NCBI RefSeq assembly: GCF_025150245.1
Contig: NZ_CP102279.1
Location: 1,795,423 to 1,859,422 of the forward strand
Direction of reading: 5' to 3'
Origin: Dorea formicigenerans
GTDB taxonomy: Bacteria > Bacillota > Clostridia > Lachnospirales > Lachnospiraceae
Length of the DNA stretch: 64,000 bases
Shown: positions 63,013-64,000 of the stretch, in pieces
Position numbering within the stretch: the stretch's first letter is position 1
How the letters are laid out: each line of letters opens with the position of its first letter
Translations under genes and position numbers: made by a program
Notes under the pieces: model-generated
The model's database searches: none
What the model was told of the DNA's origin: nothing
What the model saw: only the letters and a program-made list of their open reading frames with translations

Positions 63013-64000
63013 TTACTCTGCTATCAGAGTAGCAGCGAATTCTTTCATTGCCTTAGCGATGAGTCCCTTTACTTCATCCTCAGATACTCCGGCTGCAGCT
63101 TCTTCCTGTGCCTTTGTATTTCCATGGATCACGAAAGATACTCCATCGAACAGGTTTGTCATTCTTCCAAGGAACAGACTTCCTTTTCCGATGATCATTG
63201 CATTCTTGATCTTTCCTTCCAGAATGTCCTCTCTTGCAACTCCTACATATGGTACTCCTGATGGGATATGTCCCTGTGTCGGTGCCCATCCTGTAAGTCC
63301 GTGTTTTGCAGGGAACTCTCCGATCTCTTTACGGTCGAGCTCTCCTCTCTTAACTGCAAGGGCTGCGATCATCTTGTAGTTAGCAAGCGGTACATCTCCA
63401 GCTCCTGCCGGTTTTGTGATATCCGGATTCTGCATCTCTGGTGAGTATTTATCGATGTCTGTAATCTTCATTCCTGCTCTGTCAAGCGGATCTGCTACCA
63501 GACTTCCGATTACGTTCTGTGGTGCGGAACCTGTTCCTACACTGTGGCGTCCAAGCATGCTAAGGTCGATCTCCGGATTTACTCCATCGTTCTCTGCAAG
63601 GATTACACAGAATCCACCAAGGCAGTCCTCAAGGATTGGAAGACCTTTCTTGATGTGGTCTTTTCCGTTCATTCCAAGTTTTGCTGTACAACCTCCGGCT
63701 GTTACTGCTACACACTTGTATGCTCCGGATTTTACTAATGCTGCTGCTTCGATCAGTGCATGTGTCGGTGCTGCACAGAATCCTCTTGCGTCTGATCCTG
63801 ATGCGCTTACAAGTCCTGCAACCTCTGCTGCAGCCTTTGCAAAGTTACCGCCACCTCTCTGGTTCATGTCTCCACATGCTTCCTCTGCACAGTCAATAAC
63901 ATACTCTACATCTGCTTTTTCGATTCCTGCGTTACGTACTGCATAAAGAAGAGCAAGTACACTTGTTGCTTTACTCATTAAGTTCTCGTGCATTACGTGT
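63013..64000 (-). CDS. grdC: Glycine/sarcosine/betaine reductase complex component C, beta subunit, 3' part
   Basis: The C-terminal 329 codons of GrdC are present and the frame stays open to the window edge; the family is about 510 residues, so the 5' part lies outside. An internal ATG at 63993 is not taken as the start because the frame continues beyond it. The fold is ketoacyl-synthase-III-like, with the probable catalytic Cys in GFCAAPTHALIEAA, where the acetyl thioester forms before acetyl phosphate release. grdD follows. Confidence 0.93.
   Translation of the reverse strand, partial: HVMHENLMSKATSVLALLYAVRNAGIEKADVEYVIDCAEEACGDMNQRGGGNFAKAAAEVAGLVSASGSDARGFCAAPTHALIEAAALVKSGAYKCVAVTAGGCTAKLGMNGKDHIKKGLPILEDCLGGFCVILAENDGVNPEIDLSMLGRHSVGTGSAPQNVIGSLVADPLDRAGMKITDIDKYSPEMQNPDITKPAGAGDVPLANYKMIAALAVKRGELDRKEIGEFPAKHGLTGWAPTQGHIPSGVPYVGVAREDILEGKIKNAMIIGKGSLFLGRMTNLFDGVSFVIHGNTKAQEEAAAGVSEDEVKGLIAKAMKEFAATLIAE

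Overview
The window looks like a chromosomal segment of a spore-forming member of the Clostridia, most likely Lachnospiraceae. The evidence is the moderately AT-rich sequence with strong AGGAGG-type ribosome binding sites, a sporulation gene (spoIVA), the der-plsY-gpsA-spoIVA order, a PotC-PotD fusion, a TGS-type nucleoside kinase, a class A RNase P RNA, and glycine/sarcosine/betaine reductase component C genes (Stickland metabolism). The family assignment is inferred from gene content and not from a database comparison. Most genes lie on the minus strand. No insertion sequence, prophage or CRISPR array was seen.

Left part (1-9.1 kb): the 5' end of a chorismate mutase/prephenate dehydratase gene, pyrBI on the plus strand, rnpB, a mogA-MBL hydrolase-rnhA operon, then spoIVA downstream of der-plsY-gpsA. 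Between gpsA and spoIVA lies a long rod-like RNA hairpin that no neighbouring gene explains. From 9.1 to 25.1 kb: prs on the plus strand; an amino-acid operon leuB-ilvD-ilvB-serC-serA; an unusual operon encoding an esterase, a membrane-tethered condensation-type acyltransferase, uridine phosphorylase and purine nucleoside phosphorylase; yajC; tgt; and an L,D-transpeptidase.

Middle (25.2-38.9 kb): aroC; a three-subunit molybdenum hydroxylase of the xanthine dehydrogenase family behind a strong promoter; a solute-binding lipoprotein translationally coupled to a hybrid histidine kinase; then a plus-strand polyamine locus with an XRE-cupin regulator, potA, potB and a potC-potD fusion. From 38.9 to 48.4 kb: a housekeeping run (nucleoside kinase, Nif3-like, trmK, rpoD, dnaG, dgt) and a MarR-MATE efflux pair whose promoter carries two copies of a direct-repeat operator.

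Right part (48.5-64 kb): three identical tRNA-Leu(AAG) genes in tandem; a Y-family polymerase with a YolD-like partner; an orphan sugar-binding lipoprotein followed by a GH13 debranching-enzyme homologue that has lost its catalytic residues and by a DUF5662 protein; a DUF1292 gene convergent with a UvrD-type helicase; gltX; a Sir2-like protein with degenerate NAD-binding motifs; a split ThrE exporter whose large half carries an N-terminal GNAT domain; a membrane-anchored protein of unknown role behind an 18-bp palindromic promoter element; and grdD with the 3' part of grdC.

The least explained items are the 155-nt hairpin RNA, the GH13 pseudoenzyme operon, the degenerate sirtuin and the acyltransferase/esterase/nucleoside phosphorylase operon.
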